From positions 1 to 53,591 of the forward strand of contig JABIDL010000016.1 of assembly GCA_018651745.1 (NCBI GenBank): a stretch of DNA of 53,591 nt. The letters run 5' to 3'. The notes below the pieces were generated by a model. It saw nothing but the letters and a program-made list of their open reading frames with translations. It was not told the DNA's origin and did not search any database. The position numbers were made by a program, and so were the translations under genes. Positions 42,414 to 52,191 of the stretch are shown here, piece by piece (the first letter of the stretch is position 1; each line of letters opens with the position of its first letter). The DNA is from Candidatus Neomarinimicrobiota bacterium. GTDB lineage: Bacteria; Fidelibacterota; Marinisomatia; Marinisomatales; TCS55.

Positions 42414-43780
42414 TCCTCCCCTCCGTTTCGACCTTTAAACTGCAGGACATTCTTTACTTCTCCGATGGAAATAATGGGCATGTATCGGATGAATAACATG
42501 AATAGCGTAAAGAATAATCCAAAACTTCCAATGAGCGTGGCAATTTCCACATAAGACGGTGTATACATGGCCCACGCCGACGGTAGGAAATCTCTGTGTA
42601 AGGATGTTACGATAATGACAAATCGCTCAAACCACATGCCGATATTGATGAAAATTGATAGGATGAAAACCATCATCATATTGGTTCTTATTTTCTTGAA
42701 CCAGAAAAATTGGGGCGTAAGCAAATTACAGCCGACCATAATCCAATACGCCCAAGCAAAAGGTCCCATGGCCCGATTTAAGAAAACAAATTGCTCGTAT
42801 CCATTTCCCGAATACCAGGCCATAAAAAATTCAGTGGCATAAGATAAAGTTACAATCCCACCTGTCAGAATAATCACTTTCGTCATATTTTCAACATGAT
42901 TTACCGTAATATATTCTTCCAATCGCATGGCTTTTCGTGCAATCAAAAGTAAGGTCAAGACCATGGCAAAACCGGAAAATACTGCGCCGGCAACAAAGTA
43001 TGGTGGGAAGGTCGTCGTGTGCCAGCCGGGAATGGAGGACGTTGCAAAATCAAAACTCACAATCGTATGCACCGACACCACCAAGGGCGCTGCCAATCCT
43101 GCCAACAAACCATAAACTGTTTCGTATCTATGCCACGTTATAAACGAACCGGACCAGCCAAAACTCATGAATCCGAAAATTGCTTTCTTTATTTTTGTTT
43201 TTGCTCGGTCTCGAACGGTGGCTAAATCTGGAATCATACCGATATACCAAAAGACTGCAGAAATAATTAAATAGGTCCCGATGGCAAATACATCCCACGC
43301 CAGTGGCGAGCGGAAGTTAATCCAAAGTGGTCCCCGCGTATTGGGATAAGGAAACATCCAATACGCCATCCATGGTCGACCCATGTGAATGATGGGAAAT
43401 AATCCGGCACACATCACGGCAAATATTGTCATAGCTTCCGCAGATCGATTGATGGATGTCCGCCACTTTTGTCTGAATAAAAAGAGAATGGCAGAAATCA
43501 ACGTTCCAGCATGCCCTATTCCCACCCAAAAAACGAAATTGGTAATATCAAAAGCCCAGCCCACAGTTTTGTTTAAACCCCAGGTGCCAATTCCAGTCAT
43601 GATTTGGTAGGAAACAGCAACAACCCCCAATGTCAATGCACTTAATGCAATTAAAAATCCAACCCACCATAATCCGGTTGGCTTTTTGTCCATGATACCT
43701 ACAACATCATTGGTGATAGTTTTTAAATTTTTATTTCCATGAACCAGGGGTTCTCTTATAGACTCAAGCTGATTAGCCAT
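42410..43780 (-). CDS. actC: Alternative complex III subunit C (NrfD-like quinol oxidase subunit)
   Basis: A 456-residue NrfD/PsrC-type protein with ten helices. WVGIGHAGTLISAILFLFRQKWR near residue 90 and HMGRPWMAYWMFPYPN near 132 are typical of ActC, where conserved His and Asp residues lie in the proton path. FDFATSSIPGWHTTTFPPYFVAGA near 240 is also conserved. It is the main quinol-oxidising subunit and overlaps actB by 8 bases. Confidence 0.92.
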   Translation of the reverse strand: MANQLESIREPLVHGNKNLKTITNDVVGIMDKKPTGLWWVGFLIALSALTLGVVAVSYQIMTGIGTWGLNKTVGWAFDITNFVFWVGIGHAGTLISAILFLFRQKWRTSINRSAEAMTIFAVMCAGLFPIIHMGRPWMAYWMFPYPNTRGPLWINFRSPLAWDVFAIGTYLIISAVFWYIGMIPDLATVRDRAKTKIKKAIFGFMSFGWSGSFITWHRYETVYGLLAGLAAPLVVSVHTIVSFDFATSSIPGWHTTTFPPYFVAGAVFSGFAMVLTLLLIARKAMRLEEYITVNHVENMTKVIILTGGIVTLSYATEFFMAWYSGNGYEQFVFLNRAMGPFAWAYWIMVGCNLLTPQFFWFKKIRTNMMMVFILSIFINIGMWFERFVIIVTSLHRDFLPSAWAMYTPSYVEIATLIGSFGLFFTLFMLFIRYMPIISIGEVKNVLQFKGRNGGEE

Positions 43781-46727
43781 GATGATTTCCCCCTTTTTCT
43801 TCTTCGCGATTTCTAACCATAGTCAAATATCCAACAGTTGGTCGCGCATTCAACTCTTCCAAAACATGATAATGACGAGGGTCTTCCACTAATTTTGAAA
43901 TATCAGATTCCGGATCATTCAAATCGCCAAAAGTAATTGCGTCAGCTGGACATGATTGCTGACACGCTAATTTTATATCACCATCCGCTAATGGAATTCC
44001 TTTTGCTTTTGCTTCAATTTTCGCTTCTTGAATCCGTTGAATGCACATGGAACATTTTTCCATGACGCCTCGGCTTCGCACCGTTACATCCGGATTCAAA
44101 ACCATATTTTCTAATTCATCATTATGAGCATAGTCAAACCAATTAAATCGTCGAACTTTGTAGGGGCAATTATTGGCACAAAATCGCGTTCCCACGCAAC
44201 GATTATAGACTTGCTGATTCAATCCTTCCGAGCTATGTACCGTCGCCAAAACAGGACAAACTGGCTCACATGGTGAATTATCACAATGCTGACACATCAT
44301 GGGCTGAAACGCCACATCCACATCGTCCCCTTCGCCTGAATAATATCGGTCAATCCGCATCCACGCCATGTCGCGACGACGAAATACTTCATCTTTTCCT
44401 ACAACCGGAACATTATTTTCCACTTGGCAAGAAATGACGCAGGCGGAACATCCGGTGCACGCACCCAAATCAATCGCCATGCCCCAATGATGTTTGTCGT
44501 AGGGATGGTCATCCTTCCATAGCGTTACCACTTGATGACCATGATGTGCTCCCGAAGATGGATCTTTTTTATATTCGTCAAAAGTCGTTTCTTGGATAAA
44601 AGGTCGCACTTTCATAGAAGGTGGTGCGGTATTTTCAGGATTTTTTAGCGTGTTATATGTTTGGGTTAACGCCAAATCTGCGGTTTTCCCTGTCTTGGAA
44701 ATGCTCACTGAAATACCAGAAAACGAAAGGGCGTTATCGTTTCTTTCAAGAAGATGATTGATGCGTTCACCTACCAATTCACCTTCACCAAGTGTCGCTT
44801 TTTTCTGAATCCAGTCCGGTCCGAAATTTTTAAACCGTTCCGTGCCTTTTCGTCCATAACCCAGAGACACAGCCACCACTTCATCGCTCTGCCCTTCTTG
44901 AATATACACGGGCAATTCTACCGATTTTCCGCTGGCTTTTATTTGAATCACATCTGATTGACTTACACCCAATTCTTTGGCTTTTTTCGGGGAAAGATTC
45001 GCTGCATTATCCCAAGTTAGTTTTGAAATGGGATCTGGTAATTCTTGCAACCAGGGATTTTCTGCATGACGGCCGTCCAGCATTTGCAATGACGGATAAG
45101 CCACAAGCGTCAATCCATTTTTCAAGAGTGATTTCGCCATTGCACCTTTTTTAAATCTGCTCACAGAAACGGATTTGGGTTTAATCTTAACAAAACCGTC
45201 GTGAACCAAATTATCCCACCATCGATTAAATGACTGGCTTCCTTTTTTGCGAGTCGTATAAATTTTCTTCCAATAATTGCGAACCAAATTTCGTTCGTCG
45301 TCGTCGATCCCAGCCCAGCCTGTAACGGATTTTCGTAAGCTTTTTGTGTCACCCAAAGCTTGGATAGCTGGTTGAGTCATGGACAAAGTTCCGGATGTAA
45401 ATTCATCATCGGACCAGGATTCTAAATAATGGGGCGACGGGCAAATAGCATTACATAATTCAGTGGTTTCGTTTTGTTTTGCGGAAAAACAGACTGTTGT
45501 TGGAATCGTTTTCATGGAATCCGTAAACGCTTCTCCTTCCGGTAAATCGTAAACAGGATTCACGCCAGCAACCAATAATGCACCCACTTTTCCCGCTTTC
45601 ATATCAGCGATTAATTGTACTACTGAAGCATCATTCCCGCTCTTTTGTAAATTTGGGTTTTTCAAAATAACCGTCTTCCCAACATTCCCTAAAGCATGGT
45701 TAATTCTATTGACACTCTCTTGCATGGCGGGTTCGTTCATACTGGAAACCACCAAACTTTTTCCCTTATAATGCTTCAATTCTTTAGCAATATCTGATGC
45801 AATTCCATGTCCGCCTTTTCCACTTAATGCATGCTCGATGTCTTTGGCAAGTTGTAGCATTCCTGCCGGAGATTTTACAATTCGCTCGTCCGCTTTTGCA
45901 CCGGTTACAGATAATCGAGATTCAACTTGAATATGCTTTGAAATGTGTTTCGCATCCAAATTTCGATTCTTCCGATAATCTTTCGTAAACTGTGTCGGCG
46001 AAAGCCAAGTGCCAAGAAAATCAGCATCAAAACTCAAAATCATGTCTGCTTTTTCAAAATCATATTGGGGTAAAATCCGCTTGCCGTAATTCATTTCATG
46101 TGCATCTAAAATGGCGGAATAAGAGATAGGATCATATTCCACATGATTTGCATTGGCATACTTTTTCAAGAATTTTTTGATATAATATTTTGTAGAAGGA
46201 CTTGTCACTGTTTCTGTGAGCAATACAATTTTTTGTCCGTTTTCCCGAGCTTTTTGCAATCCTTGAACCACCGATTTATCCAAAACATTCCAACTGACTT
46301 CTTCGCCAGAAAGTATCGGATGAAACAAGCGTTTTGAATCATACAATTCAATCACACTCGCCTGACATACAGGACATAACCCACCTTGACTCACCGGATG
46401 GTCAGGATTTCCTTCCAATTTGATGGGACGGCTGTCTCGATTTTTCACCAACACGCCGCACCCGGAACCACAGGCATGACTTGTAGAGGCATACCAATAG
46501 GCTTTACCGGGGATAATTTCTTCCGGTTGGATCAAAAATGGGATGGCTTTATTCACCGGTGTTTTTGAACACGCCGTCATAAATGCAGCCAATGAAAATC
46601 CGGCTGTTTTTAGGAAATCTCTACGATTCCACTCTGTGGATGCTGTTTCCAAATCTGCAGGACCGGCAACAGATTCTATTACCGAAATCTCATCTTTGCT
46701 CATCCAATATTTTTTATCTTTACTCAT
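43773..46727 (-). CDS. actB: Alternative complex III subunit B (molybdopterin-like + FeS fusion)
   Basis: About 984 residues from ATG 46727 (MSKDKKYWMSKDE); the frame opens at 46772, with no clear ribosome site for either. A Tat motif NRRDFLKTAG leads into a lipoprotein Cys (FMTAC). Residues to about 730 are a molybdopterin-oxidoreductase-like domain that in ACIII carries no Mo cofactor. The C-terminal 250 residues hold cysteine sets for four FeS clusters: CTGCSACVISC, CQHCDNSPCEPVC, CVGTRFCANNCPY, CSMCIQRIQE...CQQSC. It links ActA, ActC and ActE. Confidence 0.92.
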   Translation of the reverse strand: MSKDKKYWMSKDEISVIESVAGPADLETASTEWNRRDFLKTAGFSLAAFMTACSKTPVNKAIPFLIQPEEIIPGKAYWYASTSHACGSGCGVLVKNRDSRPIKLEGNPDHPVSQGGLCPVCQASVIELYDSKRLFHPILSGEEVSWNVLDKSVVQGLQKARENGQKIVLLTETVTSPSTKYYIKKFLKKYANANHVEYDPISYSAILDAHEMNYGKRILPQYDFEKADMILSFDADFLGTWLSPTQFTKDYRKNRNLDAKHISKHIQVESRLSVTGAKADERIVKSPAGMLQLAKDIEHALSGKGGHGIASDIAKELKHYKGKSLVVSSMNEPAMQESVNRINHALGNVGKTVILKNPNLQKSGNDASVVQLIADMKAGKVGALLVAGVNPVYDLPEGEAFTDSMKTIPTTVCFSAKQNETTELCNAICPSPHYLESWSDDEFTSGTLSMTQPAIQALGDTKSLRKSVTGWAGIDDDERNLVRNYWKKIYTTRKKGSQSFNRWWDNLVHDGFVKIKPKSVSVSRFKKGAMAKSLLKNGLTLVAYPSLQMLDGRHAENPWLQELPDPISKLTWDNAANLSPKKAKELGVSQSDVIQIKASGKSVELPVYIQEGQSDEVVAVSLGYGRKGTERFKNFGPDWIQKKATLGEGELVGERINHLLERNDNALSFSGISVSISKTGKTADLALTQTYNTLKNPENTAPPSMKVRPFIQETTFDEYKKDPSSGAHHGHQVVTLWKDDHPYDKHHWGMAIDLGACTGCSACVISCQVENNVPVVGKDEVFRRRDMAWMRIDRYYSGEGDDVDVAFQPMMCQHCDNSPCEPVCPVLATVHSSEGLNQQVYNRCVGTRFCANNCPYKVRRFNWFDYAHNDELENMVLNPDVTVRSRGVMEKCSMCIQRIQEAKIEAKAKGIPLADGDIKLACQQSCPADAITFGDLNDPESDISKLVEDPRHYHVLEELNARPTVGYLTMVRNREEEKGGNHHG

Positions 46728-46781
46728 AATCAAAGGTATTTTTTCGCCACGAAGACTCGAAGGTGGTGGCATTTTTAATTT

Positions 46782-47432
46782 TTAATAGTGGCATGTTGCA
46801 CAATCCAATAAAAGTTGTGTCCGTTCCGGGGCTGCGGTGAGCGATTCATGGTCTTTCCGGTGGCAATCCAAACACCAACCCATAGATAAATCTTCTGTCT
46901 GTTTAATGCGTTCCATCGAAGCCACATCGCCATGACAATCGGTACAATCCACGCCGGCAGCAATGTGGGGTTTATGACTGAAGAAAACGAAATCTGGAAT
47001 ATTATGCACCTTTACCCATTCCACCGATTTTCCTGCTTTTCCTTCCACCGGATTTCCTTGGGGGTCGTATCCCATGGCGGAATAAATTTTGATAATTTCC
47101 AAAGATGTGAGCGGACGCATTTCTCTGCCTTCTGCCATTGCCTGTTCTTCTTCCAACCGTAAATCATCTTTTGTAGCAGATACATACTTGTGACAATTCA
47201 TACAAACACTTGTGGCAGGAATGCCTGCATGGCGACTTTGAGACGCTCCATAATGACAATATTGGCAAGGCACTTCCATTTCGCCCGCGTGCAGACGATG
47301 GGAAAAGTCAATGGGTTGTATGGGCTCATAATTTTGTTGATTTCCCGGCATCCTAAATGTGCTGTTACTGAAAATCACCAAGAGTCCACCGACCAAAATC
47401 AAAAGCGTAATGAGTTTTAATTGCTTTTTCAT
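46782..47432 (-). CDS. actA: Alternative complex III subunit A (pentaheme cytochrome c)
   Basis: A 216-residue protein with one N-terminal membrane anchor (residues 6-24) and five CxxCH sites: CQYCH, CMNCH, CTDCH, CLDCH, CATCH. IDFSHRLHAGEMEVPCQYCHYGASQSRHAGIPA and FFSHKPHIAAGVDCTDCHGDV are standard for ActA. It starts 9 bases after the ric stop, so ric appears to be the first gene of the act transcript. Confidence 0.93.
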   Translation of the reverse strand: MKKQLKLITLLILVGGLLVIFSNSTFRMPGNQQNYEPIQPIDFSHRLHAGEMEVPCQYCHYGASQSRHAGIPATSVCMNCHKYVSATKDDLRLEEEQAMAEGREMRPLTSLEIIKIYSAMGYDPQGNPVEGKAGKSVEWVKVHNIPDFVFFSHKPHIAAGVDCTDCHGDVASMERIKQTEDLSMGWCLDCHRKDHESLTAAPERTQLLLDCATCHY

Positions 47433-47441
47433 TAAAGAGTA

Positions 47442-48137
47442 TTACCCTAAAAGTTTCTCTTCCAATTCCAACGCCTTTGGAAATAAAATATTATTTTCCA
47501 AATGGATGTGCATATGAATATCATCTTCCAAGGCTTGAATATTTGCGTAGGCAGCGCGATAAGTATTACATCCATCTGCCGGCGGTTCGTAGCCATTTGC
47601 CAATGCGTTCATCTTTTTTAGAATATCTCCAGCTGTATCATGTTCAGCCATCATCACAGAAATGGGACCATTCACAAACGCACCATTGCTTTGCGATTGC
47701 TCTGCCATTTTCTTAATGTAAGGGAACAGAATTCGCTCTTCCTTCATCATGTGCTGATGTAAATCCTGCATGAGTTCATTGAATAATTTTGCCACTTCAA
47801 CCGTTTCAGGGTGACGCTCGCCATGAACCCGTGCCACCTTACTTATGAAATCTGCCGTTATAGATCCATTCTCATAAATGAATTGATGGTGGGTGTTGAA
47901 AATATGGTCCACCAATTTATCCAAAGGCATGGATTGAAAATCATCACTTGATTTTTGATCGCTCAATACAAATTCCAAATCAGCAACAATTGCTTCCAAA
48001 TCAGCTCCTTTATTGCTACAGGCTGTTTCTAGTTTTTCTCCACCACCGCAACAAAAATCAAAGCCGTGTTTTTTGAATACATTTGCAGTCCGAATATCTT
48101 CCGCAACAATTTCCCCTACTGTTTTTTCTTTTAACAT
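47442..48137 (-). CDS. ric: Ric/ScdA/YtfE iron-sulfur cluster repair di-iron protein
   Basis: A 231-residue protein. The N-terminal ScdA domain has FKKHGFDFCCGGG near residue 22. The rest is a hemerythrin-like four-helix bundle with His and Glu iron ligands in HHQF, HGERHPE, HQHMMKEERILFP, EHDTAGD and HIHLENNILFPKA. Ric proteins repair FeS clusters damaged by nitric oxide. Placed between nitrate transport and ACIII, it implies that NO forms during nitrate or nitrite reduction. Two dyads upstream (48162-48210) are candidate control sites. Confidence 0.92.
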   Translation of the reverse strand: MLKEKTVGEIVAEDIRTANVFKKHGFDFCCGGGEKLETACSNKGADLEAIVADLEFVLSDQKSSDDFQSMPLDKLVDHIFNTHHQFIYENGSITADFISKVARVHGERHPETVEVAKLFNELMQDLHQHMMKEERILFPYIKKMAEQSQSNGAFVNGPISVMMAEHDTAGDILKKMNALANGYEPPADGCNTYRAAYANIQALEDDIHMHIHLENNILFPKALELEEKLLG

Positions 48138-48161
48138 ATTATTTCCTATTTTTTGGATTGC

Positions 48162-48176
48162 ATTAACCGTGTTAAT
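48162..48176. promoter_or_regulatory. Candidate operator 1 upstream of ric
   Basis: ATTAAC-CGT-GTTAAT is a perfect 15-base dyad 25 bases before the ric start codon. It resembles the dyad at 48186-48210 (both AAC-N3-GTT type), with centres 29 bases apart, close to three helical turns. The pair may bind an NO- or oxygen-responsive regulator; the protein is unknown. Confidence 0.4.
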
Positions 48177-48185
48177 TCTCTTTCT

Positions 48186-48210
48186 ATTAAATCAACACAG
48201 TTGATTTAAT
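48186..48210. promoter_or_regulatory. Candidate operator 2 upstream of ric
   Basis: ATTAAATCAAC-ACA-GTTGATTTAAT is a perfect 25-base dyad between narK and ric, with no T run after it on either strand. Its core ATCAA...TTGAT is the reverse of an FNR site (TTGAT-N4-ATCAA), so it is not a standard FNR box. Confidence 0.45.
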
Positions 48211-48217
48211 CCATATT

Positions 48218-49846
48218 TTATGGATTTTTATATTCTGCTTTCGGCCCCAAATAATACCAATAATTCAAGATAGCACAGACCGCATAAAAGACGGCAAAAC
48301 CATACATGGCAAGTTCCGGTGTTCCAGATTTCATATTTTCACCGATAATCTTTGGAATCAAAAATGCACCATAAGCGGCAACGGCAGATGTCCAGCCCAA
48401 AACAGGTCCCGCTTGCTCTTGATTAAAAACCATGGATATGGTTCTGAAAGTTGATCCATTCCCAATTCCAGTCGCAGCAAACAAAATGACGATTAGAATA
48501 AAAAATGGCATGAAATATTCTTGGGGTGTTGCTGATTGATAGGCCAAATGGGCATAATATCCCACACCAACTGAACATACAACCATCACAATTGACACAA
48601 CTTGCGTAATGATGGCGCCACCTAATTTATCTGCCATTTTTCCACCAATTGGACGAATTAAAGCCCCCACAAAAGCACCCACCCAAACATACATAAAAGT
48701 TGCAGGACCATCAGGATTTGCAATATGTTGCCAAGTGCCATCTGCACCAAGGATATGCTTTACGCCAAAAATAAATTTAATGGCTAATCCCACCGCAGCA
48801 GCAAAGCCAATAAACGAACCAAAGGTCATGGTATAAATGATAGTCATGACCCATGTATGTTTATTATCAAATATTGAAAACTGACGGTTTAAATTTTCTT
48901 TAATTTCTCCTGGAGATATAGCTTTCATCAAGAAAACAGTTGAAGCAATTACTGCAGGAAGAACAATCCATTTCACCCACGTTAACGCTTTGAATGTTAG
49001 AATAAAATATAGACCAACAGCTGCCGTTACGAAGCCAATAGCCAACAGAAATGCTATTCGACCAAACGATGCAACCGGACCTTTGATGTTTGGAGAAACC
49101 GCCTCCGTTCTAATATTATTCAACCGTGTCCACCCAAAATATGCTAACGGGATAAGCCACAACATCCAAACCCAACCTGCATTTGCAAGCCACGTTTCGG
49201 ATCCTGCTGCAATCCGTTTAAAGATTGTGCCTGAATTACTCGAAAGGATTAATGAATCGCCACTTAATGCACCTAAAAACGGGAGAGTCATGACAAGCGG
49301 AATTAATATTTGCATGGTGGTAACACCAAAATTCCCTAAACCTGCATTCATTCCAAGGGCATATCCCTGTTCTTTTTTCGGATAGAAGAATGAAATATTG
49401 CTCATGGATGAAGCAAAGTTTCCACCACCAAATCCAGACAGAAATGCCATGACAATAAAATAATTAAATGAAGTTGTTGGATCTTGAAGTCCAATCGCAG
49501 TGCCAAATGCGGGTATCATCAACAAAGCTGTGGTAAAGAAAATGGTATTTCTTCCACCGGCAAGGCGGATAAAAAAGGAACTGGGAATCCGCAAGGTTGC
49601 ACCTGTTAATCCTGCAATCGCCGGCAACATAAATAATAATCCCATGGCTTCTTCAGGCGATTTCCCAAATGTAAAACCCAAGTTCTTCATTTGAACCGTA
49701 ATAATTCCCCACATGAGCCATACGGAAAAGCCGACCAATAAACTTGGGATTGAAATCCATAAATTCCGGGTAGCAATGGCTTTCCCCGTTGAATCCCAAA
49801 ATCCTTGGTCTTCAACGTCCCACTGTTTTAAATCAATATTACTCAT
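48218..49846 (-). CDS. narK: NarK-type nitrate/nitrite transporter (E. coli NarK-like)
   Basis: A 542-residue protein with 12 helices of the nitrate/nitrite porter branch of the MFS. The nitrate signature is present near residue 145 as GFGGGNFASSMSNISFFYPK, followed by EQGYALGMNAGLGNFGVTTMQ, and the second signature occurs near 452 as GIGNGSTFRTISMVF. It brings nitrate to cytoplasmic NarG and exports nitrite. AAGGAGA precedes the ATG. It is 35 bases after the first transporter's stop. Confidence 0.9.
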   Translation of the reverse strand: MSNIDLKQWDVEDQGFWDSTGKAIATRNLWISIPSLLVGFSVWLMWGIITVQMKNLGFTFGKSPEEAMGLLFMLPAIAGLTGATLRIPSSFFIRLAGGRNTIFFTTALLMIPAFGTAIGLQDPTTSFNYFIVMAFLSGFGGGNFASSMSNISFFYPKKEQGYALGMNAGLGNFGVTTMQILIPLVMTLPFLGALSGDSLILSSNSGTIFKRIAAGSETWLANAGWVWMLWLIPLAYFGWTRLNNIRTEAVSPNIKGPVASFGRIAFLLAIGFVTAAVGLYFILTFKALTWVKWIVLPAVIASTVFLMKAISPGEIKENLNRQFSIFDNKHTWVMTIIYTMTFGSFIGFAAAVGLAIKFIFGVKHILGADGTWQHIANPDGPATFMYVWVGAFVGALIRPIGGKMADKLGGAIITQVVSIVMVVCSVGVGYYAHLAYQSATPQEYFMPFFILIVILFAATGIGNGSTFRTISMVFNQEQAGPVLGWTSAVAAYGAFLIPKIIGENMKSGTPELAMYGFAVFYAVCAILNYWYYLGPKAEYKNP

Positions 49847-49880
49847 TATTGTATCTCCTTGTTTCTATTTTGTAAAATTT

Positions 49881-51446
49881 TTATTCTTCAGCAAACGAGC
49901 CTTTGGGCTCTTCTAAAAATGCCCAACAGTAGAAAAAGCTCAAAAATGCACCGCCAGCAATAATGAAAAAGAATGTTTTCGCATCCACCAAAGAATATGT
50001 TACTAGATAAATAACCGCACCTACATTTCCATAAGCACCTGCCATCCCTGCAATTTGCCCGGTCATTTTCTTATTGATCATAGGAATAACAGCAAATGTC
50101 GCCCCTTCGGCTCCCTGCACAAACATAGAGGCCATAACGGTTATAACAATGGAAACAATAAGCCAACTCATTCCGTCAAACATAGGCACAACCGTTTGAA
50201 CACCGTTCACTACAGGTCCCCATTCGCCAATATGTGCCATACCCAAAAATCCCATGGCGATTCCAAACATATAAATGAGCATGGTCTTTTTACGATTTTT
50301 CATAGTGTCAGACAAAAGTCCGCCCAAGGGTCTTGCAAAAAGATTCACAAATGCAAAGGATGATGCAATGAGTCCGGCGAGCGTAGCTGTCATAATATAA
50401 CTTCCATCTCCGCCAGTTAATTGGGAAAACGTTGTTTCGAAAAACATGGGTAACATGGAAACCACCGCAAGCTCCGAACCAAAATTCGCGAAATAAGTGC
50501 TATTGAGTGCAGCCACACTTGACCAATGATATTTTTCTTCTTCCGGAACGCCTGCTTTTAAAAAGGGCAGATTTATTTGCAGTGTTTTGGCTACATGTGC
50601 AATATAAATCAACGCCAACACACCATACACCATGGTCAAAATGTCAGAAGAGATAAGTGGGATTCCATCTACCTTAATTCCGCCAATTCGCCAGGCTAAA
50701 ACGCCCATGGCTCCAACCAATGGAAATGACCACACAATATATTGAACCAAATCCCCATAAGACGTTACCATCATGGGTTCGGTCTTTTTCGTCTTTGCGA
50801 TGGGTCGGTCAGCAGAATGATCTTTTACCAAGAAATAATACATTATGCCGTAAACAAAGGATACTGCTGCATTCAAAATCATGGCATATCGCCACGCATC
50901 TTCACCAAACCCAAGCGTATCTCTGAATACAGAAATGGCAATCCAAGGCAACGTCATGGCTGCCCAAGCGGAACCAAAATTTCCCCAACCGGCATAAAAT
51001 CCTTCGGCTCTGCCAATCATTTTGGGCGGAAACCAGTTGGCAACCATTTTAATTCCAACTACAAAACCGGCACCAATGGAACCCAAAATCAATCTGGAAA
51101 CCAGCAGTTGCGTAAAGGAATCACCCAAGGCAAATAGCCAAGCAGGAATCGCCATAAGAACCATTAGACCTGAAAAAACAATTCTCGGGCCGTAGCGGTC
51201 AATGAGCGCTCCGATGATTATTCGTGCGGGAATGGTTAAAGCAACATTACTTATTGCCAACACTTTCAAATGTTCTCGTGTGAGCCATCCAACATTTTTC
51301 AGCATGGTTGTCGCCAATGGTGCCATATTAAACCAGACATAAAATGTGATGAAAAAGGCAATCCATGTAAAATGCAGGACTCTAATTCGCTCTTTTCCAA
51401 AGTCGAGTAATTCCGGTATGGGTCGCTTATTGTTTCCGTTAGTCAT
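49881..51446 (-). CDS. Second NarK-family nitrate/nitrite transporter
   Basis: A 521-residue, 12-helix MFS protein: RVLHFTWIAFFITFYVWFNMAP at the start and GSIGAGFVVGIKMVANWFPPKMIGRAEG near residue 120 fit the nitrate porter family, and RPLGGLLSDTMKNRKK near 370 is an MFS loop. It lacks the exact signature of its neighbour, so the two differ in mechanism, probably as a symporter/antiporter pair like NarK1/NarK2 of Paracoccus and Thermus. Which is which cannot be read here. AAGGAG precedes ATG 51446. Confidence 0.85.
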   Translation of the reverse strand: MTNGNNKRPIPELLDFGKERIRVLHFTWIAFFITFYVWFNMAPLATTMLKNVGWLTREHLKVLAISNVALTIPARIIIGALIDRYGPRIVFSGLMVLMAIPAWLFALGDSFTQLLVSRLILGSIGAGFVVGIKMVANWFPPKMIGRAEGFYAGWGNFGSAWAAMTLPWIAISVFRDTLGFGEDAWRYAMILNAAVSFVYGIMYYFLVKDHSADRPIAKTKKTEPMMVTSYGDLVQYIVWSFPLVGAMGVLAWRIGGIKVDGIPLISSDILTMVYGVLALIYIAHVAKTLQINLPFLKAGVPEEEKYHWSSVAALNSTYFANFGSELAVVSMLPMFFETTFSQLTGGDGSYIMTATLAGLIASSFAFVNLFARPLGGLLSDTMKNRKKTMLIYMFGIAMGFLGMAHIGEWGPVVNGVQTVVPMFDGMSWLIVSIVITVMASMFVQGAEGATFAVIPMINKKMTGQIAGMAGAYGNVGAVIYLVTYSLVDAKTFFFIIAGGAFLSFFYCWAFLEEPKGSFAEE

Positions 51447-51472
51447 AATAACTCCTTGATTGTGTTTCTAAA

Positions 51473-52186
51473 CTATAAATTTTTTGAGCTTCTAATTGAT
51501 TTGCGATTCCAATTCCAGCGAACCACTTGGGGTTTGCGCCAAAGGTATGGATTGGGTAAAACTAAAATGTGCACCAAGCGCGTGTATGGGAATAAAAGGA
51601 GAATCGAAAATGCACCAATAATGTGCAATTTTATCGGAAAAGGTAAAGCAACAACATAGGACAAATCCGGGCTCAATTTAAAGACAGACCATAAATAGGG
51701 TGCCAACGACGATGCAAACCAGCTTGAGCCCCAGCGATGAAAATAAGCCGTGTATAATCCGCTTAAAACTTGAATTGCTAATATGCCCAAAACCATCCAA
51801 TCTGCAGATGATGTTACAAACTTTGCACGAGCGTTTGTATTTCTTCTCGAAACCATATTGATTAAACCAACGAGCGTCATGAGTCCAAAAATAAACATGG
51901 CAATTTCCATGATATAAAGACGAGCTGGAACACTATTCCACCACAAAACAGTTTCCGGAACCAAAAACCAAAGAAAATGAGCCGTAAGCACAGCAATAAT
52001 TCCATAATGAAACGGAACTAATCCCCAAAAATGTTGACGGTTTTCCAAAAACTGGGAAGACAAACTTGAATAGGTAAATGCCTTTGAGCGGTACCGCTGT
52101 ATGGTAACGACAAAAAAAGTGAAGAGTGTTACATACGGAAAAAGCTGAAAGAAAAATGTATCAAAATATGTTTGAAATTGTTCCAT
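51473..52186 (-). CDS. narI: Respiratory nitrate reductase gamma subunit
   Basis: A 237-residue protein with five helices. Histidines for the two b hemes are in LVPFHYGIIAVLTAHFLWFL (residues about 56-74) and in KLHIIGAFSILLLFPYTRLVHIL near 188-208, as in E. coli NarI. It oxidises quinol and passes electrons to NarH. It lies 5 bases after narJ, with AGGAGAA inside the narJ end. Confidence 0.93.
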   Translation of the reverse strand: MEQFQTYFDTFFFQLFPYVTLFTFFVVTIQRYRSKAFTYSSLSSQFLENRQHFWGLVPFHYGIIAVLTAHFLWFLVPETVLWWNSVPARLYIMEIAMFIFGLMTLVGLINMVSRRNTNARAKFVTSSADWMVLGILAIQVLSGLYTAYFHRWGSSWFASSLAPYLWSVFKLSPDLSYVVALPFPIKLHIIGAFSILLLFPYTRLVHILVLPNPYLWRKPQVVRWNWNRKSIRSSKNL

Positions 52187-52191
52187 TTTGC

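Noticed and set aside
48191-48205. FNR box upstream of ric
   Set aside because: The half-sites are in reverse order (ATCAA...TTGAT), so it does not fit TTGAT-N4-ATCAA.
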